Source: Pseudomonas fragi (GTDB lineage: Bacteria > Pseudomonadota > Gammaproteobacteria > Pseudomonadales > Pseudomonadaceae). From it: a stretch of 64,000 nucleotides of DNA. Under the pieces are notes generated by a model. That model was not told where the DNA came from and did not search any database. It worked only from the letters and a program-made list of their open reading frames with translations. Below, in pieces: positions 1-9,200 of this stretch (position 1 is the first letter of the stretch; the number at the start of each line of letters is the position of its first letter). The position numbers and the translations under genes are program-made. The DNA lies in assembly GCF_002269505.1 (NCBI RefSeq), contig NZ_NQKQ01000001.1, positions 186,001-250,000 of the forward strand, in the 5' to 3' direction.

Positions 1-581
1 ATTTCCCAGTTAAAACGGATCGCCAGCAAACGCAGCAGCAGCCCGCCGAACAAGGTGACGAAAATCGCCTGTTCGTTGGGCATTTCCAGATAAGTACACA
101 ACAAGAAACACCACGCCGCAGCAAACGACACGCTGGCATACAGCTCGCGACGGAAGATCAGCGGGATGTCATTACAGAAGATGTCGCGCAGGATGCCACC
201 AAATACCCCGGTAATCACCCCGCTCACCGAAGCCACCAGCATGCCCTGGCCCATTTCCAGCGCGGTCATGCAGCCGATCAGGGTAAACGCCACCAGCCCC
301 AGGGCATCGAGCACCAGAAACAGCGAGCGCAGATGACGCATCAAGGGTGCGATAAAGATCGTCACCAATGCGGCAAACGTAGTCAAAACCAGGTATTCCG
401 GGTGTTTGACCCAAGTCAGCGGGTAGTGCCCCAACAGGACGTCGCGCACCGAACCGCCGCCTAGCGCGGTGACGCAGGCGATCAGCACCACCCCGAACCA
501 GTCCATGCCCCGACGCCCGGCAGATAGTGCGCCGGTCATGGCTTCGGCAGTAATGGCAACTAAATAAAGCATCAGCAACAT
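1..581 (-). CDS. TRIC/UPF0126 family membrane protein, 3' end cut by the window edge
   Basis: The reading frame opens with ATG at 579-581 and stays open to the window edge, giving 193 codons without a stop. The translation is strongly hydrophobic and has two repeated halves, each ending in a glycine-rich signature: ALGGGSVRDVLLG near residue 40 and GVFGGILRDIF near residue 127. This duplication is typical of the YadS/YicG family, related to trimeric intracellular cation channels, which consists of inner-membrane proteins of about 205 residues. Only the last dozen or so residues should be missing. The physiological substrate is not settled; potassium-type cation conduction and glycine transport have both been proposed. 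A sigma70-like promoter lies just upstream. Family assignment is secure, function is not. Confidence 0.85.
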   Translation of the reverse strand, partial: MLLMLYLVAITAEAMTGALSAGRRGMDWFGVVLIACVTALGGGSVRDVLLGHYPLTWVKHPEYLVLTTFAALVTIFIAPLMRHLRSLFLVLDALGLVAFTLIGCMTALEMGQGMLVASVSGVITGVFGGILRDIFCNDIPLIFRRELYASVSFAAAWCFLLCTYLEMPNEQAIFVTLFGGLLLRLLAIRFNWE

Positions 582-608
582 GGCAGCGATCCTTGCAAGA
601 AGGCGCGC

Positions 609-637
609 AGTCTACTCTCAGTTGGCATTGGCACCAA
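609..637 (-). promoter_or_regulatory. Putative sigma70 promoter of the TRIC family gene
   Basis: On the minus strand TTGGTG (632-637) is followed after 17 bases by TAGACT (609-614) and then GCGC. The predicted start point lies about 20 bases before the ATG at 581. The -10 and its GCGC extension recur at other promoters in this window. Confidence 0.5.
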
Positions 638-651
638 AAGGGGGCGTAACG

Positions 652-719
652 TTGTAGTCGCTGCCGAAGGCTGTGAGCCTGAGATCTGAACAGCTCGCAG
701 CCTTCGGCAGCGACTACAA
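652..719. repeat. REP-like inverted repeat downstream of orn
   Basis: Two perfectly complementary 22-base arms (652-673 and 698-719) flank a 24-base centre. The arms contain GTAGTCGCTGCCGAAGG, a core common in Pseudomonas intergenic repeats. The element lies between the orn stop and the next gene on the same strand, where it can stabilise or end the orn transcript. Confidence 0.75.
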
Positions 720-727
720 GGTTACGA

Positions 728-1270
728 TCAAAACTTGATGAAGTGCTTGCGGTAGTGCTGCAGCTCGGCGATCGACTCGCGAATGTCGTCCAGCGCCAGA
801 TGCGTGCCCTTTTTCACCAGGCTGTCGCGCACTTCAGGTGCCCAGCGCGCGACCAGTTCCTTGAGCGTAGAAACGTCCAGGTTGCGGTAGTGGAAGTAGC
901 TTTCGAGCGCTTTCATGTGGGTGTACAGGAAACGACGATCCTGGCAGATGCTGTTGCCGCAGATCGGCGATTTGCCTTTGGGTACCCACTGTTCAAGAAA
1001 CGCGATGGTCTGCGCTTCGGCTTCGGCCATTGTGGTGGTGCTGTCCTTGACCCGCTGGGTCAGACCGCTGCCGCCGTGTGTGCGGGTGTTCCATTCGTCC
1101 ATGCGCGCCAACACGGCATCGCTGTGGTGGATGGCGATCACCGGGCCTTCAGCCAGGGTGTTGAGGTTGCTGTCGGTGACGATGGTGGCCATTTCGATAA
1201 TGACGTCGTTGTCAGGGTCCAGACCGGTCATTTCCAGGTCGATCCAGATCAGGTTCTGCGCGTTTTGCAT
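728..1270 (-). CDS. orn: Oligoribonuclease
   Basis: This 180-residue protein is a DEDDh-type 3'-5' exoribonuclease that degrades 2-5 nt RNA, including pGpG, the breakdown product of cyclic di-GMP. The acidic residues are visible: D11 and E13 in [10 protein letters not shown]111 in CQDRRF, and H157/D162 in [11 protein letters not shown]. Length is full for the family. It is divergent from rsgA, with 106 bases between the start codons; the same orn/rsgA arrangement occurs in P. aeruginosa. It probably acts as a cytosolic homodimer. A REP-like hairpin follows its stop. Confidence 0.97.
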   Translation of the reverse strand: MQNAQNLIWIDLEMTGLDPDNDVIIEMATIVTDSNLNTLAEGPVIAIHHSDAVLARMDEWNTRTHGGSGLTQRVKDSTTTMAEAEAQTIAFLEQWVPKGKSPICGNSICQDRRFLYTHMKALESYFHYRNLDVSTLKELVARWAPEVRDSLVKKGTHLALDDIRESIAELQHYRKHFIKF

Positions 1271-1283
1271 AATGGCCTCCAGT

Positions 1284-1330
1284 GCTTAGGTGCGCAGTTT
1301 AGCTTAGGCACGCAGCCCTCGTGCTAAACT
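1284..1330. promoter_or_regulatory. Divergent orn/rsgA promoter region with repeated elements
   Basis: The 106-base gap between orn and rsgA contains an inverted pair AGTTTAGC (1296-1303) and GCTAAACT (1323-1330), so each strand presents a TAAACT -10-like box facing outwards. A direct repeat GCTTAGGTGCGCAG / GCTTAGGCACGCAG (1284-1297, 1302-1315; 12 of 14 identical) overlaps it. No good -35 is apparent for either side. Confidence 0.4.
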
Positions 1331-1376
1331 CCCCGGCGTTTTACCCTTCTTATCGTTTTATCAACACGGAACACCC

Positions 1377-2408
1377 ATGGCCAAACGCCAGCTCAACCGT
1401 CGTCAGAATTGGCGCATCGAAAAGATCCAGGGCGAGCGCGCTGCCCGCGCCGCCAAACGCGAATCCAGTGCCGTCGAAGCGCTTGAAGGCGGCGATTTAG
1501 GCCCCGAGCAACTTGGCCTGGTAATCGCGCACTTTGGTGTGCAGGTCGAAGTCGAAGCCCAGGAAGGTGAGCTGAAAGGCCAGATGTTCCGTTGCCACCT
1601 GCGCGCCAACCTGCCCGCTCTGGTAACCGGTGACACCGTTGTATGGCGCGCCGGCAATCAGGGCATCGGCGTTATCGTCGCCCAGTTGCCGCGCAAGACC
1701 GAGCTGTGCCGCCCTGACAGCCGTGGCCAGCTCAAGCCGGTGGCGGCCAACGTCGACATGATCGTGATTGTATTCGCGCCCATGCCCGAGCCGCATGCCA
1801 ACCTGATCGACCGTTATCTGGTTGCTGCCGAGCACGCCGGGATTCGCCCGCTGCTGCTGCTCAACAAGGCTGACCTAATCGACGAGCAAAACGCACCGGC
1901 GCTGAATGCGTTGCTGGGGGTTTATCGTCAACTGGGTTATCCGGTGCTGGAAGTGTCGGCGCATCACGGTGATGGCATGCAGCAGTTGCAAGCGCAACTG
2001 GACAGCCATATCAGTGTGTTTGTGGGCCAGTCGGGCGTTGGCAAGTCGTCCCTGGTCAACAGCCTGCTGCCTGAGGTCAACCTGCGTGTCGGGCCGTTGT
2101 CCGAGATTTCCGGCCAGGGCACGCATACCACGACCACCGCGCGCCTGTTCCACTTCCCTGGCGGCGGCGATCTGATTGACTCCCCGGGTATTCGTGAATT
2201 CGGTCTGGGCCACGTCAGCCGTGCCGATGTCGAGGCGGGCTTTATCGAGTTCAACGACCTGATCGGCCGTTGCCGCTTCCGCGACTGCAAGCATGACCGC
2301 GAGCCGGGCTGTGCGTTGCTGATGGCCCTGGAAGATGGCCGCGTGCAGCAACAGCGCATGAACAGCTATCGCTCGATCATTGCCAGCTTGCCTGAGTCGA
2401 GTTACTGA
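1377..2408 (+). CDS. rsgA: Ribosome small subunit-dependent GTPase A
   Basis: RsgA (YjeQ) is a circularly permuted GTPase that checks late 30S subunit maturation in the cytosol. The 343-residue protein has an N-terminal OB-fold region (about 50-120), then GTPase motifs in permuted order: NKAD (163-166), [10 protein letters not shown]-loop (217-225) and DSPG (268-271). A C-terminal zinc knuckle follows with C299, C304, H306 and C312. Length and motif order are normal. It is divergently transcribed from orn, and its 3' end faces motB across a repeat element. Confidence 0.97.
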   Translation: MAKRQLNRRQNWRIEKIQGERAARAAKRESSAVEALEGGDLGPEQLGLVIAHFGVQVEVEAQEGELKGQMFRCHLRANLPALVTGDTVVWRAGNQGIGVIVAQLPRKTELCRPDSRGQLKPVAANVDMIVIVFAPMPEPHANLIDRYLVAAEHAGIRPLLLLNKADLIDEQNAPALNALLGVYRQLGYPVLEVSAHHGDGMQQLQAQLDSHISVFVGQSGVGKSSLVNSLLPEVNLRVGPLSEISGQGTHTTTTARLFHFPGGGDLIDSPGIREFGLGHVSRADVEAGFIEFNDLIGRCRFRDCKHDREPGCALLMALEDGRVQQQRMNSYRSIIASLPESSY

Positions 2409-2426
2409 TTCAGGCCAGAAGCCTAA

Positions 2427-2539
2427 AGCCCCTCACCCTAACCCTCTCCCGAAGGGAGAGGGGACTGACCGCATTCAGCGTCAAGATCACCACCGATCAG
2501 CTCCCTCTCCCTCAGGGAGAGGGTTGGGGTGAGGGTGAA
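2427..2539. repeat. CCCTCACCC-type inverted repeat, copy 1
   Basis: A left unit (CCCTCACCCTAACCCTCTCC followed by its own GGGAGAGG arm, 2427-2463) and a right unit (about 2500-2539) are inverted relative to each other around a variable centre. The element fills the space between convergent rsgA and motB and runs into the motB coding sequence, which terminates inside it. Three further copies occur in the window. Confidence 0.8.
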
Positions 2540-3510
2540 GGGTCGTCAAACAGATTCAGCTTCTGGCGCTCTTCATGCATCGGCAGCGGCTGTTTGTCGG
2601 CGGGCAACTGGATCGGGTCGACCGGCGCCTTGGGCAGTTCCTGCGGCTTGACCACCTCCGCTCCCTGCTCACCTTCAATCGCCTGCTGGGCCTTTTTGGT
2701 CAACACCACAATGTCGATACGACGGTTAACCGGGTTATAAGGGTTGGCCTTGTCGAACAGCACTGAAGACGCATAACCCACCACCCGCGCAATCTGCCCA
2801 TCCGGGTAACTACCTGCCACCAGCGCACGCCGCGCCGCATTGGCACGGTTGGCCGACAACTCCCAGTTGCCATAATCACCGCCCCCCGCGTAAGGCATGG
2901 CGTCGGTGTGGCCGCTGATACTGACTTTGTTGGGCACCGCCTTGATGGTGTCCGCCATGGCCAGCAGGATGTCTTCGAAATACGGCTTGAGTCGCGCACT
3001 GCCCACATCGAACATCGGCCGGTTTTCGGCATCCATGATTTGAATGCGCAACCCGTCCGGGGTGATCTCAAACAGCAACTGATCCTTGAACTTACGCAGT
3101 TGCGGGTTCTCTTCAACCTTGTTTTGCAACTCCTGAAGCAACAGTTCGAGACGCTCTTTCTCGACCTGCTCGGCCATGTTTTCAACCTGCTCGGCATCAA
3201 CCTTGATCTTGTCGGGCTGGGGCTGCAGCTTTTCTTCCGGGTTAAGGGTGTTTTCCGGCGCCAGCGCAGGTGTGCCGCCCAGGTCGATAATGTAGGGCGT
3301 GCCGCTTTCGCTGAAACCGATCGGATCCTTGAAATAGCCGCCAATGGCGATCTTTTGCTCGGGCGTGGCGGCTGTCATCAGCCACATCACCAGAAAGAAC
3401 GCCATCATCGCCGTGGCGAAGTCAGCAAAGGCGATTTTCCAGGCGCCACCGTGATGGCCTGCGGCGTAGCGCTTTACGCGCTTGATGATGATGGGCTGGT
3501 TGTTTTCCAT
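2512..3510 (-). CDS. motB: Flagellar stator protein MotB
   Basis: MotB anchors the MotA/MotB stator to peptidoglycan and carries the proton-binding aspartate. The single N-terminal membrane helix lies at about 25-45, with D30 in KIAFADFATAMM as the channel aspartate. A charged linker follows, then an OmpA-type peptidoglycan-binding domain with ISGHTDAMPY and NWELSANRANAARR. The 332-residue length fits the family. It lies 3 bases downstream of motA in the same operon. The last ten residues (DPSPSPQPSP) and the stop come from a repeat element, so the tail is not part of the conserved domain. The order matches PA4954-PA4953. Confidence 0.95.
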   Translation of the reverse strand: MENNQPIIIKRVKRYAAGHHGGAWKIAFADFATAMMAFFLVMWLMTAATPEQKIAIGGYFKDPIGFSESGTPYIIDLGGTPALAPENTLNPEEKLQPQPDKIKVDAEQVENMAEQVEKERLELLLQELQNKVEENPQLRKFKDQLLFEITPDGLRIQIMDAENRPMFDVGSARLKPYFEDILLAMADTIKAVPNKVSISGHTDAMPYAGGGDYGNWELSANRANAARRALVAGSYPDGQIARVVGYASSVLFDKANPYNPVNRRIDIVVLTKKAQQAIEGEQGAEVVKPQELPKAPVDPIQLPADKQPLPMHEERQKLNLFDDPSPSPQPSP

Positions 3511-3513
3511 AAA

Positions 3514-4365
3514 TCAGCGACCGCGAACCACTTGTTCCAGCTCGGAAAAACTGGGCCGGTGCTTGGGGTACAACACTTTGCGACCAAATTCGACCGCCAG
3601 CGACGGCGGCATGCCCGAGGCCGAAGCCACCAGTGAAGCCTTGATCGCTTCGTAGACATTGAGTTCTTCCTTGGCATCGTGAGCCAAAGACGTCGCCAAA
3701 GGCCCGAAGAAGCCATAAGCAGCCAAAATACCGAAGAAGGTACCCACCAGTGCGGCGCCAACGTGCATGCCGATAGCAGCCTGGTCACCTTCGCCCAGCG
3801 AGGCCATGGTCACCACAATACCCAGTACCGCCGCGACAATACCGAAGCCCGGCATGCCGTCGGCAATCCCGGTAACGGCGTGGGAAGGATGCTCCAGTTC
3901 TTCCTTGAGGTTGTACAGCTCCATGTCGAACAGCCCCTCAAGCTCGTGGGGGGCCATGTTGCCCGATGACATGATGCGCAGGTAATCGCAGATAAACGCG
4001 GTCATGCGTTCATCTTTAAGGACGGTGGGGTATTTGGCGAAGATCGGGCTGGCGGCCGCGTCTTCAATGTCGCTCTCGATGGCCATCATGCCTTCGCGAC
4101 GACTTTTGTTGAGAATCTCGTAAACCAGGCCCAGCACTTCCAGATAAAAAGCGTGGGAGAAACGCGAGCCGAACATGCCCAGTGATTTTTTGATCACGTG
4201 CATGGTCATGTAACCGGGGTTGGCCTGCAGGAACGCACCAAAGGCCGCACCGCCGATGATCAATACCTCGAACGGCTGGATCAGCGCGCCGATCTTGCCG
4301 TGGGAAAGCACGTATCCGCCGAGCACGCTCGCGAACACGACGATGATGCCGATAATTTTAGCCAT
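3514..4365 (-). CDS. motA: Flagellar motor stator protein MotA
   Basis: MotA is the four-helix inner-membrane stator subunit that couples proton flow to flagellar rotation with MotB. The 283-residue protein shows membrane segments near 3-20, 33-49, 172-192 and 204-226. It has the conserved prolines P172 (ADGMPGFG) and P222 (GFFGPL), and the charged cytoplasmic loop around R89/R90 that contacts FliG. It is first in a two-gene operon with motB. Motif spacing closely matches E. coli MotA. Pseudomonads usually have a second stator pair, MotCD, which is not in this window. Confidence 0.96.
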   Translation of the reverse strand: MAKIIGIIVVFASVLGGYVLSHGKIGALIQPFEVLIIGGAAFGAFLQANPGYMTMHVIKKSLGMFGSRFSHAFYLEVLGLVYEILNKSRREGMMAIESDIEDAAASPIFAKYPTVLKDERMTAFICDYLRIMSSGNMAPHELEGLFDMELYNLKEELEHPSHAVTGIADGMPGFGIVAAVLGIVVTMASLGEGDQAAIGMHVGAALVGTFFGILAAYGFFGPLATSLAHDAKEELNVYEAIKASLVASASGMPPSLAVEFGRKVLYPKHRPSFSELEQVVRGR

Positions 4366-4492
4366 AGATATAAAAGTACTTCTTGGGTCGGTTCAAGGTC
4401 ATATTCCAGCGTAGCTAAAACTCTTCTTCTCCTTATCGGCGAATCTGCGCCAGACTATAGCCGGTAGAGCCGAAAAGCCATTCGACCCCACA

Positions 4493-6055
4493 TTGGATGA
4501 TCATCGCGTCCCCATTATGGCCAACGAAACCAGCGCACCGACATCAACACCCACCACCCTGGATGCCTGGGTTGCACACCTGGACGCAGTTGATCTGCCG
4601 ATCCCGCAAGCCAGCCATGCACAGGTCTTCAAGACCCTCAACGACAGTCGCCGCTCGTTGCGCGAAATTGCCGAAGTCATGCAGGACAGCCCGGCGCTGG
4701 CACTGAGGCTGATCCGTGAAGCCAACCAGCAAGCCCAAAGCAGTCTGAGCGAGCCTGCCGAAAGCCTTGAAGTGGCCATCAACCGCCTAGGTCTCAAGCG
4801 TACCCAAGCATTGCTTGAACAAGTGCCCGCCCTGGCGATTGAAGATATCCCGCTGGCCTACCGGCAAATCCAGCTGATCAGCCAGCACGCAGCGCAACAG
4901 GCCATAGGCTTGTTCGGCACTCGTCTGGCGCGGCTCTGGCAAGAAATCTACTGGGGCAGCCTGCTGTTTCTGTCGCCGCTGTGGGCCCTGGCGCTGACCC
5001 ATCCATTGTTGCTTGAAGCCTGGGAACGGCGCGTCATAGAACACGGCGAATGCGCCAGAAAGGTCGAACTGGCGCTGTTCGGTGTACCGCTGTTTGATAT
5101 CTGCCGCACGCTGGCAGAGCTGTGGCGCCTGCCCGCCTGGGTGATGCACGGCTACACCGTGATCACCGAAGAGCGCCGCACTCTGGTCAATGTGCTGCAC
5201 ATTGCCCGTGACAACCATCACCCGCTACGCCAGCAACAGCGCCTGGACGCCGATCCGGCATTGCGTCGCTGGCTCAACCAGCCCGCCAACAGCATATTGC
5301 TGGCCAATTGCCTGGCGCTCTCAGCCCAGCAGGCCTGGGACACGCCGCACAACCTGCGCTGGCAGTTCATAACCAGCCTGTACCTGCAAATGCCGCTAGA
5401 TGAAGTGCAGCAGCTTATACACCAGCAGGCGGCCAGCAGCGGGCGCTACCACTCCATGCCCGATCTCTGGCACCCGGCCCAGGCACTGCTCTGGCCGTGG
5501 GACTCACGGCGCAACGCGAATAGCTCTCTGGCGGCCCCGCCGCCTTCAGCCCAGGCCCTGGCCGCGTGGCGCAAACACTGCGGCCAGTTGCTGGCGCAGC
5601 CGAGCGCATTCACCAACCCCATGCACCTGACCACCTGTGCCCGCGAAGCATTGGTGGCCTGCGGCATGCGCCGGGTCATGCTGCTGATGGCCGATAAAAC
5701 CTCGACCAGCCTGAGCGTAAACCAGATTGCCGGGCTGACGAAAACGGCCTTCGACCTGAATGTAAACATCAGCGAAAGCACCGCGCTGCAACGCCTGATG
5801 ACGCAACCGGCGCAAGTGCGCCTGACACCTGAAAACAACGCCGTGATTTCTGCCGTTCTGCCCTACAGCCTGCGCAGCCTGTTCCCCGGCGAGCATCTGC
5901 TGCTACGCTCGCTGAGCAACAACGGTCGCGTGGTCATGCTGATCCTGGCAGATCAGGGCGGCGGGCCTTTTTCCGAAACCAGCGTGCAGGCATTTGGCAA
6001 AACCGCCCAATGCATCGAGAAAGCCCTGAATAGCTTTAGTAGTCGCGGGCGCTAG
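4493..6055 (+). CDS. HDOD domain-containing protein
   Basis: The 520-residue protein has an HDOD domain in its N-terminal half, roughly residues 25-240, starting with RRSLREIAEVMQDSPALALRLIREANQ. HDOD is a catalytically degenerate relative of HD phosphohydrolases, usually found in signalling proteins. The C-terminal half (about 350-520) resembles a divergent ligand-binding module without recognisable motifs. No membrane helix is evident. An in-frame ATG at 4517 (MANETSAPTS) is an equally plausible start; neither has a convincing ribosome-binding site. It is divergent from motA and sits where PAO1 has PA4955. The role is unknown; signalling linked to motility or cyclic di-GMP is only a guess. 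Confidence 0.8.
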   Translation: MDDHRVPIMANETSAPTSTPTTLDAWVAHLDAVDLPIPQASHAQVFKTLNDSRRSLREIAEVMQDSPALALRLIREANQQAQSSLSEPAESLEVAINRLGLKRTQALLEQVPALAIEDIPLAYRQIQLISQHAAQQAIGLFGTRLARLWQEIYWGSLLFLSPLWALALTHPLLLEAWERRVIEHGECARKVELALFGVPLFDICRTLAELWRLPAWVMHGYTVITEERRTLVNVLHIARDNHHPLRQQQRLDADPALRRWLNQPANSILLANCLALSAQQAWDTPHNLRWQFITSLYLQMPLDEVQQLIHQQAASSGRYHSMPDLWHPAQALLWPWDSRRNANSSLAAPPPSAQALAAWRKHCGQLLAQPSAFTNPMHLTTCAREALVACGMRRVMLLMADKTSTSLSVNQIAGLTKTAFDLNVNISESTALQRLMTQPAQVRLTPENNAVISAVLPYSLRSLFPGEHLLLRSLSNNGRVVMLILADQGGGPFSETSVQAFGKTAQCIEKALNSFSSRGR

Positions 6056-6064
6056 CGCTACAAT
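6035..6064 (+). promoter_or_regulatory. Putative promoter of rhdA
   Basis: TTTAGT (6035-6040) and TACAAT (6059-6064) are separated by 18 bases, overlapping the 3' end of the preceding gene. The predicted transcript would start about 20 bases before the ATG at 6094. Confidence 0.4.
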
Positions 6065-6093
6065 CCCCCCCTTTTTTGCTCTGGAGGCTTCAC

Positions 6094-6921
6094 ATGCCTG
6101 GCTTCTCTGGCTTGCCGTTAGTGATTGAACCGAGCGACCTGCTTGCCCGGCTCGACGCTCCCGAACTGATCCTGGTCGATCTGACCAGCGTTGCGCGTTA
6201 CGAAGCCGGGCATATTCCGGGGGCTCGCTTCGCCGACCCGAAACGTACGCAGCTAGGCTTGCCACCGGCACCCGGCCTGCTGCCGACGCAGGCGGCGCTT
6301 GAAGCGCTGTTCAGTGAGCTGGGGCACAGTCCCGATGCGGTCTACGTGGTGTATGACGACGAAGGCGGTGGTTGGGCCGGGCGGTTTATCTGGTTGCTGG
6401 ATGTCATCGGCCACAAGGCTTATCACTATCTGGATGGCGGTATTCACAGCTGGATTGCTGAAGGCCTGGCCCTGAGTCATTACCAGCCGGACGCAGCCAC
6501 GGCTGCGGTATCGCTGCCCCTGCATGACGAACCCACGGCAACCCGCGAGTATCTGCAAAGCCGCCTGGGCGCTACTGACCTGGCGATCTGGGATGCGCGC
6601 AGCGAAGCCGAATACACCGGTGAAAAAGTGCTGGCAGCCAAGGGCGGGCACATCCCCGGGGCGAAGCATCTGGAATGGACCGCCGGCATGGATAAGACCC
6701 GCAGCCTGCGTATCCGCACAGACATGGCGCAGATCCTCAAGGACCTGGGCATCACGCCAGACAAAGAAGTGATTACCCACTGCCAGACCCACCACCGTTC
6801 TGGCTTTACTTATCTCGTTGCCAAAGCGCTCGGTTATCCGCGCGTCAAAGGCTACGCCGGCTCCTGGGGCGAATGGGGCAACCACCCCGACACCCCCGTC
6901 GAGCTACCTGTAAAAAATTAA
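6094..6921 (+). CDS. rhdA: Thiosulfate sulfurtransferase (rhodanese)
   Basis: This is a two-domain rhodanese of 275 residues that moves sulfane sulfur from thiosulfate to cyanide or other thiophiles. The inactive N-terminal rhodanese fold (about 10-125) is followed by the active one (about 150-272), with catalytic C230 in the loop CQTHHRS (230-236). The loop is close to that of Azotobacter and P. aeruginosa RhdA. The ATG at 6094 is preferred over one at 6076 because GGAGG stands 7-11 bases ahead of it. psd begins 10 bases after its stop, suggesting cotranscription. The order matches PA4956-PA4957. Confidence 0.94.
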   Translation: MPGFSGLPLVIEPSDLLARLDAPELILVDLTSVARYEAGHIPGARFADPKRTQLGLPPAPGLLPTQAALEALFSELGHSPDAVYVVYDDEGGGWAGRFIWLLDVIGHKAYHYLDGGIHSWIAEGLALSHYQPDAATAAVSLPLHDEPTATREYLQSRLGATDLAIWDARSEAEYTGEKVLAAKGGHIPGAKHLEWTAGMDKTRSLRIRTDMAQILKDLGITPDKEVITHCQTHHRSGFTYLVAKALGYPRVKGYAGSWGEWGNHPDTPVELPVKN

Positions 6922-6930
6922 GGATCTTGA

Positions 6931-7797
6931 ATGAAAAAGCGTTTGTTCCTCCTCAGTCAGTACCTGTTGCCGCATCACCTGCTGTCACGCCTGGCCGGCT
7001 GCATTGCCGAGTGCCGCGTGCGCTGGTTCAAAAATGCGTTCACCAGCTGGTTCGCCAAACGTTATCAGGTGGACATGTCCCAGGCCCTGGTTGAAGACGT
7101 GACCGCCTACGAGCACTTCAACGCCTTCTTCACCCGCGCCCTGAAAGATGGCGCGCGCCCGCTGGATCAAACCCCGGGTGCGGTGTTGAGCCCTGCCGAT
7201 GGCGCCGTCAGCCAATTGGGCCCGATCGAACACGGCCGTGTATTCCAGGCCAAAGGCCACAGCTACAGCGTGCTGGAACTGGTCGGCGGCGACCCGGCCG
7301 TTGCGTCGCAGTTCATGGGCGGTGAGTTCGCCACCATTTACCTGTCGCCCAAGGACTACCACCGCGTTCACATGCCTCTGGCCGGTACCCTGCGCGAGAT
7401 GATCTACGTGCCGGGCCGCCTGTTCTCGGTCAACCAGACTACCGCCGAAAACGTGCCGGAACTGTTTGCTCGCAACGAGCGCGCCGTGTGCATTTTTGAC
7501 ACCGAGCGCGGCCCGATGGCCGTGGTATTGGTAGGTGCCATGATCGTGGCATCGATTGAAACCGTGTTTGCCGGCCTGGTCACTCCGCCGAAACGCGAGC
7601 TGAAAAACTTCCGCTACGACGAAGCTGCCCGTGCGCCGATCCACCTGGAAAAAGGTGCCGAGCTGGGTCGTTTCAAACTGGGTTCGACGGCTATCGTGCT
7701 GTTTGGCGCGGATCAGGTGAAATGGGCCGAAGGCCTGACGGCAGGAACGCCGGTGATGATGGGTCAGAAAATGGGTGCACCAGCGCACGCTGAATAA
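6931..7797 (+). CDS. psd: Phosphatidylserine decarboxylase proenzyme
   Basis: Psd converts phosphatidylserine to phosphatidylethanolamine at the inner membrane. It is a self-cleaving proenzyme that forms a pyruvoyl group. The 288-residue protein contains the cleavage motif LGST with S252 as the pyruvoyl precursor, and the acid-base pair D90 (LSPADGAV) and H147 (DYHRVHMP). Length and motifs are standard for the proteobacterial type. It appears cotranscribed with rhdA and is convergent with serB across a hairpin at 7806-7837. Confidence 0.96.
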   Translation: MKKRLFLLSQYLLPHHLLSRLAGCIAECRVRWFKNAFTSWFAKRYQVDMSQALVEDVTAYEHFNAFFTRALKDGARPLDQTPGAVLSPADGAVSQLGPIEHGRVFQAKGHSYSVLELVGGDPAVASQFMGGEFATIYLSPKDYHRVHMPLAGTLREMIYVPGRLFSVNQTTAENVPELFARNERAVCIFDTERGPMAVVLVGAMIVASIETVFAGLVTPPKRELKNFRYDEAARAPIHLEKGAELGRFKLGSTAIVLFGADQVKWAEGLTAGTPVMMGQKMGAPAHAE

Positions 7798-7805
7798 CCC
7801 AAAAC

Positions 7806-7837
7806 CCTGTGGGAACGGGCAAGCCCGCTCCCACAGG
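7806..7837. terminator. REP-type hairpin between convergent psd and serB
   Basis: Two 15-base arms beginning CCTGTGGGA pair with one mismatch around an AA loop. The sequence belongs to the GTGGGAGCGGGC repeat family seen elsewhere in the window. With genes converging from both sides, a bidirectional terminator or mRNA-end stabiliser is likely. There is no strong U-run. Confidence 0.6.
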
Positions 7838-7853
7838 TCATTTACAGGGCTGA

Positions 7854-9068
7854 TTAGCCCTGGCTGTTACGGTCACGCTGGCCCAGCAGGTACAGCACAC
7901 CATCCAGACCCAATGTCGAAATCGCGTGTTTGGCCGATTTCTTGACCAGCGGTTTGGCACGGAAAGCCACACCCAGCCCGGCAATCGCCAGCATCGGCAA
8001 GTCGTTGGCGCCATCACCGACCGCAATGGTCTGCTCCAGGCTCAAGCCTTCCTTTTGCGTCAGTTCACGCAGCAAGTCAGCCTTGCGCTGTGCATCCACA
8101 ATCGGCTCAACCGCAACCCCGGTCACCTTGCCGTCCACCACTTCCAGCTCGTTGGCAAACACATAGTCGATGCCCAGTTTGGCCTGCACCTGCTTGGCAA
8201 AGTAGGTGAAACCACCAGACAGGATCGCGGTTTTGTAACCCAGACGTTTGAGCTCGGCGAACAGCACTTCGGCGCCCTCGGTCAGGCGCAGTGAAGCACC
8301 GATGGCATCCAGCACGCCCACGTCCAGCCCTTTAAGCAGCGCCATGCGCTCCTTGAAACTGGCCTTGAAATCCAGTTCGCCAGCCATCGCACGCTCGGTG
8401 ATGGCCGCCACTTGATCCCCCACGCCGGCTGCCTTGGCCAACTCGTCGATCACTTCGGCTTCGATCAGTGTCGAATCCATGTCGAACACCGCCAGGCGGC
8501 GGTTGCGACGGAACAGGGTGTCTTCCTGCAGGGCGATATCCACACCCAGTTCCTGCGCCAGATTGAAGAACTCTGCGCGCAGGGCGTCGATGTCCGCAGG
8601 CTCGCCGCATACACGCAGCTCGATGCAGCTCTTGCTCAACTGTGTGGGTGCATCCAGCGGCACGCGACCGGACAAGCGATCGGTCTGCTCGATGTTCAAA
8701 CCGTGCTGGCTGATCACCGAGGTCACGCGCTGCAGCTCATGGGCAGTGACCTGGCGGCTCATCAGGGTGACCACATGACGGGTCTGGCTTTGCTCGTTGA
8801 CCCAGCGCTGATAATGCTCTTCGCTGATAGGGTCGAAACGCAGTTGCAGGCCCTCTTGGGCAATCAGTGGCTGCAGGTCCTTGAGCACCGCCGAGACTTG
8901 CTCTGCGTGTGGAATTTCGACCAGAAAACCCAACGACAAAACGCCATGGATGGCGGCCTGACCGATGTCGAGAATATTCACACCATTGCTGGCCAGTACA
9001 CCGGTAATGGCCGCAGTGAGACCCGGACGGTCCTCACCGGTGATGTTTATCAGGACGATTTCGCGCAA
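7854..9068 (-). CDS. serB: Phosphoserine phosphatase SerB
   Basis: SerB catalyses the last step of serine synthesis, hydrolysing phosphoserine in the cytosol. The 404-residue protein has two N-terminal ACT-type regulatory regions (about 1-80 and 95-180). The HAD phosphatase domain begins at FDMDSTLIE with nucleophile D196 and acid D198, and ends with GDGANDLPML. The long ACT-containing form is common in Pseudomonas. It is divergent from the AhpA-like gene at 9201, as PA4960/PA4961 are in P. aeruginosa. Confidence 0.96.
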   Translation of the reverse strand: MREIVLINITGEDRPGLTAAITGVLASNGVNILDIGQAAIHGVLSLGFLVEIPHAEQVSAVLKDLQPLIAQEGLQLRFDPISEEHYQRWVNEQSQTRHVVTLMSRQVTAHELQRVTSVISQHGLNIEQTDRLSGRVPLDAPTQLSKSCIELRVCGEPADIDALRAEFFNLAQELGVDIALQEDTLFRRNRRLAVFDMDSTLIEAEVIDELAKAAGVGDQVAAITERAMAGELDFKASFKERMALLKGLDVGVLDAIGASLRLTEGAEVLFAELKRLGYKTAILSGGFTYFAKQVQAKLGIDYVFANELEVVDGKVTGVAVEPIVDAQRKADLLRELTQKEGLSLEQTIAVGDGANDLPMLAIAGLGVAFRAKPLVKKSAKHAISTLGLDGVLYLLGQRDRNSQG

Positions 9069-9138
9069 GGCACACCCCCATTCGCTAAAAAAAACGCATT
9101 CTACCCACTTTCAGTGACCATCGGGCACCGCCAAGGCT

Positions 9139-9166
9139 TTGCCGCCCTCAGGCCGCTCGCTATACT
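9139..9166 (+). promoter_or_regulatory. Putative sigma70 promoter of the AhpA/YtjB-type gene
   Basis: TTGCCG (9139-9144) and TATACT (9161-9166) are separated by 16 bases and followed by GCGC. The start codon at 9201 lies about 28 bases after the predicted start point. Confidence 0.6.
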
Positions 9167-9200
9167 GCGCACCAACTTAACGGACTAAGAGCCGCGCTCA

